A DNA stretch of 29,004 bases from contig DAOWOP010000006.1 in assembly GCA_030642005.1 (NCBI GenBank), positions 1 through 29,004 of the forward strand, written 5' to 3'. The notes beneath the pieces were generated by a model. It made no database searches. It saw nothing but the letters and a program-made list of their open reading frames with translations, and had not been told where the DNA came from. Below are positions 8,663-16,538 of this stretch, piece after piece. Origin of the DNA: Planctomycetales bacterium. GTDB taxonomy: Bacteria > Planctomycetota > Phycisphaerae > SM23-33. Each line of letters opens with the position of its first letter. The stretch's first letter is position 1. Position numbers and translations under genes: made by a program.

Positions 8663-10315
8663 CTACGGAAGTCCCCTGTCCAGATGTGGAATAGCGGCGC
8701 GAATCATCTGCTCGCACCTTCGCCTGGCGTCGGACAGGTCCGTTGTTACGGGCGTGGAAGTCTGAATCAGTGCGCCGCTGGCGTTCCGATCCAGGAAACC
8801 GTTGACGAAAATCAGCAACTGCTGGGTCCAGAAACTGCTGGTGTACCTGTTGCTGCACTTGTAAGTATAAAGGAAATACTTCCGCTCGCGCCCGAACTGC
8901 ACAATCAGTTCCCGGCAGGGGACGCTACCCCGCCCTTCCACATCGCTCACAACGACGTTCCCCTTGGCCACAATACCCTGACCGCTGCCTTCGAGGCACA
9001 AATCCGGTGGATGGGTGCCTTTTCGGTTGTCCTGGCTGAAAATCACACAGATGTCTATCCAGTCCACACTGCCGGAATCATACCTGCGATTCAAATAATC
9101 CCGCGTTTCCAGTATCGTCAGGACATGCTCGTCAAGTGGCAGTTCGAGGCTCTTGAGGTCTCGACCGCCGATGTTCAATACCGCCGGCAGGGCCTTCCTG
9201 GCAACCTGCTTGTTCCAGACGGGCCGCAGCGACTGATTCAGCCACCATGCCGACGCCGCCGAAAGCAGCACAAGTACCACCGCCGTCCGCCCCCATTTGC
9301 CGCTGACGGCCCCCACCAGGCGAGGCCACTGACCTTCATCATCCGCGGTGCGGCTGGCGCCATGAAAAAGCGGAAGAACCTCGGCGGGCCGACCGACCGC
9401 CTTGCGCGCCCACAGAATCAGCCTCTCCAGGCCGAACATCATCCCGAACGCCATAACAAAGATCAGCACCCCTGAAAAGTCATGAAAAAACCCCGTCGCC
9501 GTTTTTACGTCCCAGATGTCCGCGATAAGGATCAGACTCACGATCCGAAGCGAATTGGCCACTACTGCCACCGGAACCGCCAGCACAAACAGGCCCACCC
9601 GCCATCCTCCGCGGAGCCGGCAGACATACGCATAGAGAGCGCCGAACGCCAGCAGGCTTATCAGCGTTCGCAGGCCGTTGCAGACGTTGGCTATAACGAG
9701 GGTCTTGTCGCCCTCGAGAATTACCTGGTTGCCCATGTCCCCCATGCGCTCCGCGATCACTCCCATAGCGCCGGCCAAGGCGACGCCCCCGGTCGCGGCG
9801 TAGTTCCTCAGCGTGAAATTCAGATTGGTAATCGTTACATCCGGCAGCGGGACCATGAATACCAGCAGCGCAATTGGGAACCACAACCTCCTGAACGCCC
9901 GGCCACCCCACAGCAGCAGAACCAGCCCCGCCAGTACGCCGATGAACGCAAAGCCGCTGGCAAAATTCACACGCGCCCGACACGCCGCCAGGTGCAGCAG
10001 CAGAGAAAAAACCAATACAATCAAGCCGCTCCAACGCCGGGGTCGAACCGGCACGCTCGCATGTCGAATCAGCAGCAGGACAATCAGCAGACTCACCAGC
10101 GGTATCAGCGGGCCATGGGTGTAGTAACTCTCTCCCTCAACGAACCGATCATAAAGGCTCATACCGGTGTTATGCCACGCGGGGAACCATCGAATCCACA
10201 TCTCCGCAAAGTTGTGGCTGAACGCAACGGCAAGCCCCACTGCAAGGAGCAGCCACGCCCCGGCCGTTGCCCATGAATCCCGCGTCGGTTTTGCAATAAG
10301 TTCTGGTGCAGTCAT
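8663..10315 (-). CDS. Exosortase fused to EpsI (DUF3485) domain
   Basis: Polytopic inner-membrane cysteine protease/transpeptidase, 550 residues from ATG 10315. Exosortases cleave C-terminal sorting signals such as PEP-CTERM and are thought to attach cargo to a surface carrier. Residues about 20-300 are the multi-helix exosortase domain with the triad C212 (NVCNGLR), R257 (ANSLR) and H278 (FHDFSG). After a further helix near 345, the C-terminal part is the EpsI/DUF3485 domain with HPPDLCLEGSG, the usual H-x-P-x-x-C-L-x-G-x-G element. This architecture is found in exosortase A-like enzymes of EPS clusters. ATG 10315 has AAGG at suitable spacing; ATG 10381 would add 22 residues behind a poorer site. 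A sigma70-like promoter lies upstream. No cargo with a sorting tail is visible in the window. Confidence 0.92.
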   Translation of the reverse strand: MTAPELIAKPTRDSWATAGAWLLLAVGLAVAFSHNFAEMWIRWFPAWHNTGMSLYDRFVEGESYYTHGPLIPLVSLLIVLLLIRHASVPVRPRRWSGLIVLVFSLLLHLAACRARVNFASGFAFIGVLAGLVLLLWGGRAFRRLWFPIALLVFMVPLPDVTITNLNFTLRNYAATGGVALAGAMGVIAERMGDMGNQVILEGDKTLVIANVCNGLRTLISLLAFGALYAYVCRLRGGWRVGLFVLAVPVAVVANSLRIVSLILIADIWDVKTATGFFHDFSGVLIFVMAFGMMFGLERLILWARKAVGRPAEVLPLFHGASRTADDEGQWPRLVGAVSGKWGRTAVVLVLLSAASAWWLNQSLRPVWNKQVARKALPAVLNIGGRDLKSLELPLDEHVLTILETRDYLNRRYDSGSVDWIDICVIFSQDNRKGTHPPDLCLEGSGQGIVAKGNVVVSDVEGRGSVPCRELIVQFGRERKYFLYTYKCSNRYTSSFWTQQLLIFVNGFLDRNASGALIQTSTPVTTDLSDARRRCEQMIRAAIPHLDRGLP

Positions 10316-10565
10316 AGGAGACCTTACCCACTCTGCCGGCCTGGGCTGCTTCGAAACCCGGTTCTGCGCCCCTTGGTTCATTCGCCGCCGTTCGCTTGAA
10401 AACCCGACACGGCGTCATTGAATGTAATCCTATATTCTACACGCACTTGGCTTATTTGACAACCCGGCGAAGGGGCTTCATATTGCCCGCCAAGAAGGTC
10501 TTCAATAGAACGGGCCGGCACCTTCCATCCAGGCCGGCTGGACTGCGAAAAATCGCGCAGCGGGA
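10316..10565 (-). other. Intergenic region between CapK-like gene and exosortase
   Basis: The only spacing above about 200 bases inside the minus-strand block. It holds a sigma70-like promoter (10434-10462). Just after the CapK-like stop there are two small hairpins: a 6-bp stem of GCCGGC at 10514-10519 and 10533-10538, and a CTGCG/CGCAG stem near 10543-10560. Neither is followed by a T-run on the minus strand, so I do not call an intrinsic terminator. No small gene is evident. Confidence 0.6.
10434..10462 (-). promoter_or_regulatory. Sigma70-like promoter for exosortase-TPR-deacetylase unit
   Basis: On the minus strand TTGTCA (10462-10457, 5 of 6 to TTGACA) is followed by a 17-base spacer and TAGAAT (10439-10434, 5 of 6 to TATAAT). 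Predicted transcription start is near 10427, giving a leader of about 45 bases to ATG 10381 or about 110 to ATG 10315. It is the best promoter-like match I found, and it lies at the only sizeable gap before the exosortase gene. Confidence 0.55.
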
Positions 10566-11942
10566 CTATCTCTCATCGTCCAGCCTCATCGCCGTTGAGC
10601 GATCATGCGCTACCTGTGAAATCACGTATCTGTACTTACCCGATCGGTCCGGTTCGATCCGGCGGGCCTGTTCGACATCAACCCGCACTTCAACCCCCAT
10701 CCGTTTGGCGACACCTTCTATAATCCGTTCCTGCCCGTCATTCGGAAAACCATCGCCGATTACTATTCGTACGCATATGGAATCAATATCATTCTGAATA
10801 ATCTGGTACTGCTGCACGCCGGGAATCTCGCGGACCACGTAGATTAAGGCCAATCCGTGCACCCATCGCCCGTCAGGCGCGATAACGAAATCCGTGGTTC
10901 TGCCCCTGACGACTTTCATAACTTCCAGTCCCCGCCCGCACGGGCACGTTTCGCCGGAAGGCCCACCGATGTCATCCGTCCGATAACGAATAAACGGCAT
11001 GGCGTAATTGTCCAGGTGCGTAACGACAATCTCGCCGTCCTGGCCCGGCCCGACCGGCCTGCCGTCCCTGATGAATTCGACGATCAGGTTTTCACTGGTA
11101 ATGTGCATCCGGCCTTCGGGACATTCGTGAGCGATGAACCCGCCCTCCCGGCTGCCATAGCCATCGACCACCGGCGCACCGCCGAAAGATTGAGAAATAA
11201 TCTCCCTTTGGTGGTCGTAGAGCACCTCTGCCGTGGAAAAAACCACCCGCACCGGCAGGTCAGTCAGGTCCAGGCCCGCACGCCCGGCCAATTGACACAT
11301 CAGAGTTATGCTGCTGGGATAGCCGAACAGGCACTTCGGCTTGAACCGCCGCAGGCGATCAACAAACCAGCCCACCGACTGTTCCGACAGGTCGAAGGCC
11401 GACAGGAGCAATTCGTTGGTAAGCCAGTCGCGAAATTGCTTGAGCCGGTCCTGTTTGTTCAACTCAACCGGTGCGCCCCAGATATAGGCCTCGCGGTCCC
11501 CCGGCCTGACGGACCACCACTGATGTGCTCGCATCCGAGCCGCCTTATCGTAGGCCTGGCGGCGCTTGTCGAAGTAGAAAATCAACGGCTCGCCGGACGA
11601 ACCTCCGGTGTTGTAACGTATCGGTCCGCCCGGAACGTCTCGATTTACCAATTCTTCCCGATGAGAAGAAATGGCTGCTTTGTCCAGCAGGGGCAATTTC
11701 TGTAAATCCTCCAGCGATTCGGGACGCCAGGACTTGTCAACGCCGGCCAAATCGGCGTAGGCGTCCGTCTGATTCAGCGCCACCGAAACCAGGTCGCGCA
11801 GTTTGGCCAGTTGCAACTCGCGCAGTTTCTCCGCGGACCACCATTGGCTCCGCTCAAGATCGCGGTAGTATCGAAACGTCCGGCGACGCAGGAACTTCTC
11901 ATGCAGCGGCAGCAGGATTTTTCCGGCAAGCATCGGCCACAC
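10566..11942 (-). CDS. CapK/PaaK-like adenylate-forming enzyme
   Basis: About 458 residues, of the phenylacetate-CoA ligase/CapK branch of the ANL superfamily, which activates carboxylic acids as acyl-adenylates. Visible motifs are the nucleotide loop TGGSSGEPL, YGSREGG in the adenine-binding region, YRTDDIG, a CPCGRG metal-type pair, RGRTTDFV, and a C-terminal RSGKYR whose Lys corresponds to the catalytic A10 Lys. CapK-like proteins recur in capsule and EPS clusters, where the substrate is usually unknown; acylation of a sugar amine or hydroxyl is an inference. The longest open frame extends far upstream but covers the GT-C gene in another frame. GTG 11942 has AAAGG eight bases upstream; ATG 11933 is the alternative. 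It overlaps the GT-C stop region or starts just after it, so coupling is likely. It is the last gene of the long operon. Confidence 0.85.
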   Translation of the reverse strand: MWPMLAGKILLPLHEKFLRRRTFRYYRDLERSQWWSAEKLRELQLAKLRDLVSVALNQTDAYADLAGVDKSWRPESLEDLQKLPLLDKAAISSHREELVNRDVPGGPIRYNTGGSSGEPLIFYFDKRRQAYDKAARMRAHQWWSVRPGDREAYIWGAPVELNKQDRLKQFRDWLTNELLLSAFDLSEQSVGWFVDRLRRFKPKCLFGYPSSITLMCQLAGRAGLDLTDLPVRVVFSTAEVLYDHQREIISQSFGGAPVVDGYGSREGGFIAHECPEGRMHITSENLIVEFIRDGRPVGPGQDGEIVVTHLDNYAMPFIRYRTDDIGGPSGETCPCGRGLEVMKVVRGRTTDFVIAPDGRWVHGLALIYVVREIPGVQQYQIIQNDIDSICVRIVIGDGFPNDGQERIIEGVAKRMGVEVRVDVEQARRIEPDRSGKYRYVISQVAHDRSTAMRLDDER

Positions 11943-11953
11943 GTCTTGAACCT

Positions 11954-13402
11954 TTATGAAGCGACCCGGTTCGATTGGAGCGGTTCCGTCGCCGCGGCCG
12001 CCCGGTGAACCAGGACTCCACCGACCAGTATGATCATGAACGGCAGCATGGGTAAATGGTGCTGGCCGTGGGCCTGGCAGACCAGATGCAATCCCCAGAT
12101 GTACACAATCGGCGCCAGGCAGGTCAGACCTATCACCGAACCGAGGATTTCGCGGCGGCACATAAACAGCCCCCAAACCCAGATCAGCACCAGCGCGAGG
12201 TAGAAAACCTGCACAATGCCCCGTACGGTGTTCATGCCCAGTGGAGATACCTTTTCGTGCAGGTTGTTGCTGACGAAACTCGAATCCGTCCCCCACAACC
12301 AGGAAACTCGAAAGACCGTCAGTTTCAGGAACGAGGCGGGGTTGTTCTTAATCCAGGTCAGGGCTTCCCGGATTTGGCGCTTGTTCACCTCGACTTCGTC
12401 CTTCTCCCCCGGCATGGGCTTGATCATCATCTCCCTGCCGTCGGCATCGGGGTTGTTGGCCGTCAGGAGCACCGTGCCGAAGTTCGTGGAGATGAACACA
12501 AACTTTCCCAAGGCTCTGTAGTTGCGGATGGTCCACGGCGCGATCGCCAGGAGCATGAAGACCGTAATGATGACGGTCTTTTTGACCGCCTGCACGACCG
12601 ACGATCGGGTCGCCAGATAGACCACGAAGGCGACGATGGGAAATAACTGGCAGATGGGTTTGACCAGGCAGGCGAACCCCAGCACCAGTCCGTACAAGGC
12701 CAGATACCACCATTTGTGCGTCCCGGGCGGGCGGACAAAGAACATATAGGTCAGCAGCAGCAGCAACGTTCCCAGCAGCAGGTCGTATTCCAGGTTCCCG
12801 TAGAGCAGCCAGGATGGCAGAAGACACATCAGCAAACCCGCCAGGCGTCCGGCGGGTTCACCGAAGGCCATACCGCCCAGACGATACACCATCCAGCATG
12901 CGAAAGTAACCATGCCTGATACGTAAAGGATCGTCGCCAGCGGCGCCCCGCCGAGAAGGAGCCTGACCGTCGCGCCCACAAAATGGTCGCCGGGAGGATA
13001 CATGGCGGATTTGTCCTTGCCGAAGAATTCCCAACTGCCGTACACATCCGGCGGCTCGGGACTCGGAATGCTTTCAATGATGCGCAAAACGGCAAAATGC
13101 AGGATGAAGGACAACACCAGAAGGCAAACGACGTACCTGCGGCGGTCCATCCCCGCCAGGCCGTTGATGATCCGGCGCAGTCCGCCGCGCCAGGCAAGAA
13201 CCGCCGCGCCGAGGCCGAACCCCAGAGCGATTGCAAGGTATCCAAGCCAGGGAGAAACCGTGCCTACGAAGTGCCGATGCAGCATCGGATAACCCAGGAT
13301 GCCCAGGATAATAGTTACGCCGACGAACTGGCCCAATCGCTGCAAGAAACCCGTCAGCCAATGGGTTTTCCCCGCGTCAGTTTGTTTCAGAACTGTATCC
13401 AT
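11954..13402 (-). CDS. GT-C family integral membrane glycosyltransferase (ArnT/PMT-like)
   Basis: About 482 residues with roughly ten hydrophobic helices. The first large extracytoplasmic loop holds PEPPDVYGSWEFF and YPPGDHF; the Asp is the usual position of the acidic GT-C catalytic residue. APWTIRNY is a common element of the PMT_2/GT39-like family, and HHLPMLPFMIIL near the end matches the typical final helix. Such enzymes take a sugar from an undecaprenyl- or dolichyl-phosphate donor and transfer it on the outer face of the inner membrane. The neighbouring GtrB-like GT2 is the obvious donor-forming partner. ATG 13402 is used; the adjoining GTG 13405 has better spacing from AGGA and cannot be excluded. 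It lies about 20 bases after the YdjC-family gene. Confidence 0.82.
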   Translation of the reverse strand: MDTVLKQTDAGKTHWLTGFLQRLGQFVGVTIILGILGYPMLHRHFVGTVSPWLGYLAIALGFGLGAAVLAWRGGLRRIINGLAGMDRRRYVVCLLVLSFILHFAVLRIIESIPSPEPPDVYGSWEFFGKDKSAMYPPGDHFVGATVRLLLGGAPLATILYVSGMVTFACWMVYRLGGMAFGEPAGRLAGLLMCLLPSWLLYGNLEYDLLLGTLLLLLTYMFFVRPPGTHKWWYLALYGLVLGFACLVKPICQLFPIVAFVVYLATRSSVVQAVKKTVIITVFMLLAIAPWTIRNYRALGKFVFISTNFGTVLLTANNPDADGREMMIKPMPGEKDEVEVNKRQIREALTWIKNNPASFLKLTVFRVSWLWGTDSSFVSNNLHEKVSPLGMNTVRGIVQVFYLALVLIWVWGLFMCRREILGSVIGLTCLAPIVYIWGLHLVCQAHGQHHLPMLPFMIILVGGVLVHRAAAATEPLQSNRVAS

Positions 13403-13423
13403 CACTCTCGGTTCCTTTCATCT

Positions 13424-14293
13424 TCAGTGTTTGTTCGTGTGTTCATCCGTGTTCAGCGGCCGGTCGCCCCACTCGGCCGCGAAACTCGTGGCCTCGACGC
13501 CGCTGTCGGCCAACTGCTTTGGCACATCCAGTTGCAGGAGGGCCTGAAGGGTTCTCGGCCACAAGCGATACCAGGTATCGCGAATGCTCGGATCGTCCTC
13601 GCTGATGTGCACGGCGATCTCGGTTACGCCTTCGGGCAACTGCGACAACGCCTTTTTCAGCAACTTGACAGGATTTTTTCGGTCCAGCAGCGAGATACCA
13701 AAAAAGCCCTGCGGAACGCCCAAACCGTGGCGACGGAACTTCCGTGCCGCGGTCATGACGAAAGGCAGCATGATCATTTTCTTGGCAGTCTGCTTCGGCA
13801 TTGTCGGCGAGAAAGCCAACGGCTCTCTCGAAACGCGAACCGCACCCGCCCCAATCTCCTGTGCGACCCTTGCAGTCGCCTCGGCAACAACCGGTAGATG
13901 ATGCATGTGCCAATGACTGTCTATATGTCCGACCGTCAGACCGGCGCTCAGGAGCACGTCGGCCTGGGCCTCCATCTCCACAAGAAGACGCGCGGCGCTT
14001 ATTTTTTTACTCATAACCGCCCATGCCAGCCTATACATTCCGGCGAACCCGCCGTTAGCGGTCAGGATCGCCTCCAGACCGGGCCTTCCGGTCAGCGGCC
14101 GACCTTCCACCAGGTCCAGGTGCAGCCCGCAGGCCAGGCCGCTGCGTCTCAGCGTCCGCAGGTCCTCGGCCGAGCAGGCGTTTCCGACAACCGTGGTCGA
14201 GGTTACCGCGCCGGCATCCCAGGCGGTCAGAATCCCCCGCGTTACCGGCGGAATCATACCATAGTCGTCCGCATTGATGATAACCTTCTTCAA
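13424..14293 (-). CDS. ChbG/YdjC-family carbohydrate deacetylase (NaxD/HpnK-like)
   Basis: Protein of 289 residues, the family's usual length. INADDYG near the N-terminus carries Asp9 and Asp10. GLHLDL supplies H58, and HIDSHWHMHH at 123-132 contains the metal-binding His cluster of YdjC-type deacetylases. Members deacetylate chitobiose (ChbG), hopanoid-linked glucosamine (HpnK) or undecaprenyl-phosphate-GalNAc (NaxD). The neighbours, a GtrB-like GT2 upstream and an ArnT-like GT-C downstream, favour the NaxD-like role; this is an inference. The start is TTG 14293, overlapping the GT2 stop as TTGA with AGGGG upstream. No other start preserves the conserved KKVIINADD beginning. Confidence 0.87.
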   Translation of the reverse strand: MKKVIINADDYGMIPPVTRGILTAWDAGAVTSTTVVGNACSAEDLRTLRRSGLACGLHLDLVEGRPLTGRPGLEAILTANGGFAGMYRLAWAVMSKKISAARLLVEMEAQADVLLSAGLTVGHIDSHWHMHHLPVVAEATARVAQEIGAGAVRVSREPLAFSPTMPKQTAKKMIMLPFVMTAARKFRRHGLGVPQGFFGISLLDRKNPVKLLKKALSQLPEGVTEIAVHISEDDPSIRDTWYRLWPRTLQALLQLDVPKQLADSGVEATSFAAEWGDRPLNTDEHTNKH

Positions 14294-15324
14294 CCAGGCG
14301 CACCCCTGGACGATCCCGGCATCTCTCCTCCAGGCCCGGACACCTCCCCCGGTCCAACATCAGAAACGGGTTCAACCGCATCGGCGCCGGCCTGCTCGAT
14401 CACCTCGCACACGACATACTCCGGACGACGTTTTGTCTCCATGACAATCTTGGCCAAGTACTCAGCCTGAATCCCAAAAACAAGCAGTGTCAGCCCCTGG
14501 GTAAGAACGATCAGCGCCATGATCGACGTCCATCCTCGGATCAGCACGCCTCCAGCGAGCCAGGCTATGGTCGAGTACACGAGGTACACAATACTTATCA
14601 GCATGAACAACGCCCCGAGAACCAGCGAAGCACGGAGCGGCGCTATCGAAAAACTTGTCAAGGCTGTGATTCCCAGCCCCAAACTTTTAAAGAAACCATA
14701 TTTCGGCTCGCCTGACGCCCTCGGTCTGGGCGTATAGGCTACCTTGGCGCTGGAGAATCCCAGCCAGGGTATCAGGCCGCGAATGAACCGGCACCTTTCA
14801 GGCAGTTCGTTCAGCGCGTCCACGACTTTGCGCGATACGAGGCGGAAATCCGCCCCGCCGGGAAGAATATCTGTCTGCGACAACAAGTTGAAGATTCGGT
14901 AAAAGGCGCGACTGCAAAGACCCTTAAAGAATCCGACCTGATTGGAATCCCGAACGGCATACACCACGTCGCAGCCCTCCTGCCAGCGTTCGATCATCTC
15001 TTCGACGGCCGCGACAGGGTGTTGCAGGTCGCTGTCCATCGCCACGACGGCGGCGCCCCGGGCGTACTTGTATCCGGCGGAAATAGCCGCCTGATGGCCG
15101 AAGTTCCGGGAAAAAACCACGACCTGGATATGATCGCGCTGCCCGGCCAGCGCCTTGAGCACCTGCGCCGAACCGTCAGTGCTGCCGTCATCGACAAACA
15201 AGACCTCCAGGCCGAAGCGGTCCGATAACTTTTCACGATAGAACGTCTCGATTTCCGCCAGAATCTTCTCGACGTTATCGCGTTCGTTGTACACCGGCAA
15301 CACAAAGGACAGGACCGGTAGCAT
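14290..15324 (-). CDS. GtrB/DPM1-like polyprenyl-phosphate glycosyltransferase (GT2)
   Basis: About 344 residues. The N-terminal GT-A fold has the nucleotide-sugar motif FVLPVYNE, the VDDGSTDGS metal region, NFGHQAAISAG and the DSDLQHP acidic motif, all typical of the DPM1/GtrB/ArnC branch. FRLVSRK is the conserved acceptor-side element. Two C-terminal transmembrane helices (about 225-245 and 255-290) match GtrB-type enzymes, which make undecaprenyl-phosphate sugars in the inner leaflet. The acidic/Gly-Pro-rich last 30 residues are atypical. ATG 15324 was chosen because AAAGGG lies just before it and it starts four bases after the preceding gene's stop; a TTG at 15369 would lie inside that gene. 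It overlaps the YdjC-family gene by four bases. Confidence 0.88.
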   Translation of the reverse strand: MLPVLSFVLPVYNERDNVEKILAEIETFYREKLSDRFGLEVLFVDDGSTDGSAQVLKALAGQRDHIQVVVFSRNFGHQAAISAGYKYARGAAVVAMDSDLQHPVAAVEEMIERWQEGCDVVYAVRDSNQVGFFKGLCSRAFYRIFNLLSQTDILPGGADFRLVSRKVVDALNELPERCRFIRGLIPWLGFSSAKVAYTPRPRASGEPKYGFFKSLGLGITALTSFSIAPLRASLVLGALFMLISIVYLVYSTIAWLAGGVLIRGWTSIMALIVLTQGLTLLVFGIQAEYLAKIVMETKRRPEYVVCEVIEQAGADAVEPVSDVGPGEVSGPGGEMPGSSRGAPG

Positions 15325-15328
15325 TTGA

Positions 15329-16513
15329 CTATACCCTTTCAGGACGACATCTTGTGAATACTGATTCAAGTACCGACAGCACTTGCTCGGCCACGGAACC
15401 CCAGGAGCGGCCCTCGACCGACTGCCGGACCGCTTCGCGCGACCAGGACCTGGATAAAGCCCTTTTTAATGTTTCGGCTAAAACGGGCGGATTCTGAACT
15501 TGTACCAGTTCACCATTTTCGCCGGGTTTAATCAACTCCGGTGTCCCACCGACGGACGTGGCTACTACAGGTGTCCCGCAGGCCAGGGATTCAAGCACCA
15601 CATTCGGACATCCCTCCGCGTGAGATGCCAGGACACTGACATCAGCGGCGTTGAAATACGCGGCAACGATTTCGTGAGGCTGACGGCCTGCGAACGTTAC
15701 CCGCCCAGCCAGGCCTTTTTCCTCCACAAGCCTGCACAACCGACGAAGATACGCCCCGCCGTCAGTCTGCCCGCCTACGATAATTAAGTGCACGTCAGCC
15801 GGCAAACGCGAGACAGCCTCGATCAGTTCCTCGTATCCCTTATTGCGTTCCAAGGCGGCTACGCACACAAGTAACGGACCTCGTTCATCCAGTCCAAGTC
15901 GTCTGCGAGCCTCGCTGCGGGCTATCGGCTGGAAAAGCCCCATGTCCACACCGTTGGGAATAACGACGACTTTTTCCTCTGAAACGCCCAGGCTCACGGC
16001 AGTCTCCGCCATCTGTTGACTGACACTTATGACGGCATCAGCCCGGCGCAACGCATCGGCAATCCGGGTGCGCATGGCCCGGTTGCGAATGCGCGAATTG
16101 ATCTTTCCGCGAAGCGTGATAGTGAAAGGCAGACCGAAACGCCGGGCCAGGTGGCTTACTCCCACGCCGTCAGGCCAGACGAAGTGCGCGTCGAGGATGT
16201 CCGGCCGGCCGAAGGATTCAAAATATCGATCCAGCCATCGGGTCAGTCCTCTACTGTAGAATCGCCCATCCAGGCTTTTGAGTACGCCGGGCAGGTAGAA
16301 AAACCGCGGATGGTGGACCGTTAAACCCGCAATCTGTTCCTGCTTACAGCCAGGCCGGGCAGGCCGTCCTTTGTAGCCTGGAAACCAGGACACCGGATGC
16401 ACCACATCAACTTCCGCCAGTTTCGACAACGCCGACAATCGCTGGAGAACGAATATCCCTCTTGCCGGGTCGGGGCTACCGGGAAAACAGGATGAGAATG
16501 ACAGTATTTTCAT
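15329..16513 (-). CDS. Glycosyltransferase family 4 (group 1)
   Basis: A 394-residue GT-B enzyme. MKILSFSSCFPG opens the first Rossmann domain, and IPNGVDMGLF begins the C-terminal GT1-type nucleotide-binding domain. EGCPNVVLESLACGTPVVAT is the E-x7-E donor-binding signature, followed by GGTPELI. It has no membrane helices and acts in the cytoplasm on a lipid-linked glycan; the sugar is not predictable. The start at ATG 16513 is preceded by AAAGGCGCA; the open frame runs further upstream without a plausible start. It lies 25 bases after the amidotransferase gene and immediately before the GtrB-like gene. Confidence 0.87.
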   Translation of the reverse strand: MKILSFSSCFPGSPDPARGIFVLQRLSALSKLAEVDVVHPVSWFPGYKGRPARPGCKQEQIAGLTVHHPRFFYLPGVLKSLDGRFYSRGLTRWLDRYFESFGRPDILDAHFVWPDGVGVSHLARRFGLPFTITLRGKINSRIRNRAMRTRIADALRRADAVISVSQQMAETAVSLGVSEEKVVVIPNGVDMGLFQPIARSEARRRLGLDERGPLLVCVAALERNKGYEELIEAVSRLPADVHLIIVGGQTDGGAYLRRLCRLVEEKGLAGRVTFAGRQPHEIVAAYFNAADVSVLASHAEGCPNVVLESLACGTPVVATSVGGTPELIKPGENGELVQVQNPPVLAETLKRALSRSWSREAVRQSVEGRSWGSVAEQVLSVLESVFTRCRPERV

Positions 16514-16538
16514 TGCGCCTTTCTGCTTTATCCCTGTT

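Noticed and set aside
10514..10560. Two small hairpins after the CapK-like gene as an intrinsic terminator
   Set aside because: Stems are only 5-6 bp and no T-run follows on the minus strand.
11943..12296. N-terminal extension of the CapK-like frame
   Set aside because: Overlaps the GT-C coding sequence in another frame and is Pro/Gly/Arg-rich without family similarity; a GTG start at 11942 has a ribosome site.
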